Origin: a virus
Length of the DNA stretch: 22,478 bases
Reading direction: 5' to 3' (one strand)
Virus record (IMG/VR): IMGVR_UViG_3300003702_000043
Location: 7,258 to 29,735 of that record
Shown here one piece after another: positions 22,419 through 22,478 of the stretch. The position numbers and the translations under genes were made by a program. How positions within the stretch are numbered: the stretch's first letter is position 1; the number at the start of each line of letters is the position of its first letter. The notes below the pieces were generated by a model. That model saw only the letters and a list, made by a program, of their open reading frames with translations. It did not search any database and was not told the origin of the DNA.

Positions 22419-22478
22419 ATGAAAATCGTTACATATATGAAACCATCATGTGGCTGGAGTAATGGAGTTCGATCTATA
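22419..22478 (+). CDS. N-terminus of a glutaredoxin-like protein (partial)
   Basis: Twenty codons run off the right edge, reading MKIVTYMKPSCGWSNGVRSI. The first strand (KIVTYMK), then P-S-C-G-W-S and a helix start, match the glutaredoxin/thioredoxin-fold beginning. The CxxS active site is of the monothiol type (CGFS in classical members) rather than the CPYC of dithiol glutaredoxins. It starts 9 bases after the thymidylyltransferase stop, so the two are probably co-transcribed. With only 20 residues the assignment is tentative. Confidence 0.5.
   Translation, partial: MKIVTYMKPSCGWSNGVRSI

Noticed and set aside
1-22478. tRNA genes, CRISPR arrays or intrinsic terminators
   Set aside because: Gaps between genes are 81 bases or less. 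None contains a cloverleaf, regularly spaced repeats, or a GC stem followed by a T run.

Overview
This is a stretch of the virion-assembly region of a low-GC, double-stranded DNA tailed phage with a contractile, T4-type tail. The tail evidence is a tail sheath, a tail tube, baseplate wedge proteins of the gp25, gp6 and gp53 types, tube-like junction proteins and a hub-like protein. A T4-type clamp-loader ATPase and a trimeric dUTPase are also present. Protein lengths and gene order differ enough from T4 to suggest a distant ('far-T4') myovirus. The AT-rich composition and the gene set fit marine myoviruses, but nothing in the window fixes the host. No rRNA, tRNA, CRISPR array or mobile element was seen, and no gene-free gap exceeds 81 bases.

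Layout from right to left. Almost everything is on the minus strand: tail sheath (21449-18789), tail tube (18757-18167), a tube-like protein with a proline-rich tail (18149-16908), and two small overlapping genes that look like tail or hub assembly factors (16911-15606). Next come a two-gene, unusually GC-rich segment that sits where a tape measure would be expected (15591-13868), a second tube-like junction protein (13852-12533), a gp53-like LysM-type wedge protein (12529-12164), a hub-like protein (12161-10515) and an unrecognised structural-type protein (10513-9434). After a small replication island (dUTPase, a 63-residue protein and clamp loader gp44, 8915-7283), the baseplate genes resume with gp25 and gp6. 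They are followed by a 950-residue PKD-domain virion protein and a large unrecognised protein cut by the left edge.

Four features lie on the plus strand: a 165-residue unknown (6789-7286), a probable small terminase subunit (8962-9441), a glucose-1-phosphate thymidylyltransferase (21531-22409), and the first 20 codons of a glutaredoxin-like protein running off the right edge. Each plus-strand block starts from a tiny divergent gap, and the two internal ones end by overlapping the convergent minus-strand gene.

The most striking regulatory pattern is a TAAATA box, matching the core of the T4-type late promoter TATAAATA. It lies 1-16 bases before eight of the eleven starts that follow a gap of nine or more bases. 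Seven of those eight lack a visible Shine-Dalgarno sequence. Several starts that abut or overlap an upstream gene have a clear Shine-Dalgarno instead. The second unusual signal is the GC-rich candidate tape-measure segment, which contains two near-adjacent perfect inverted repeats.
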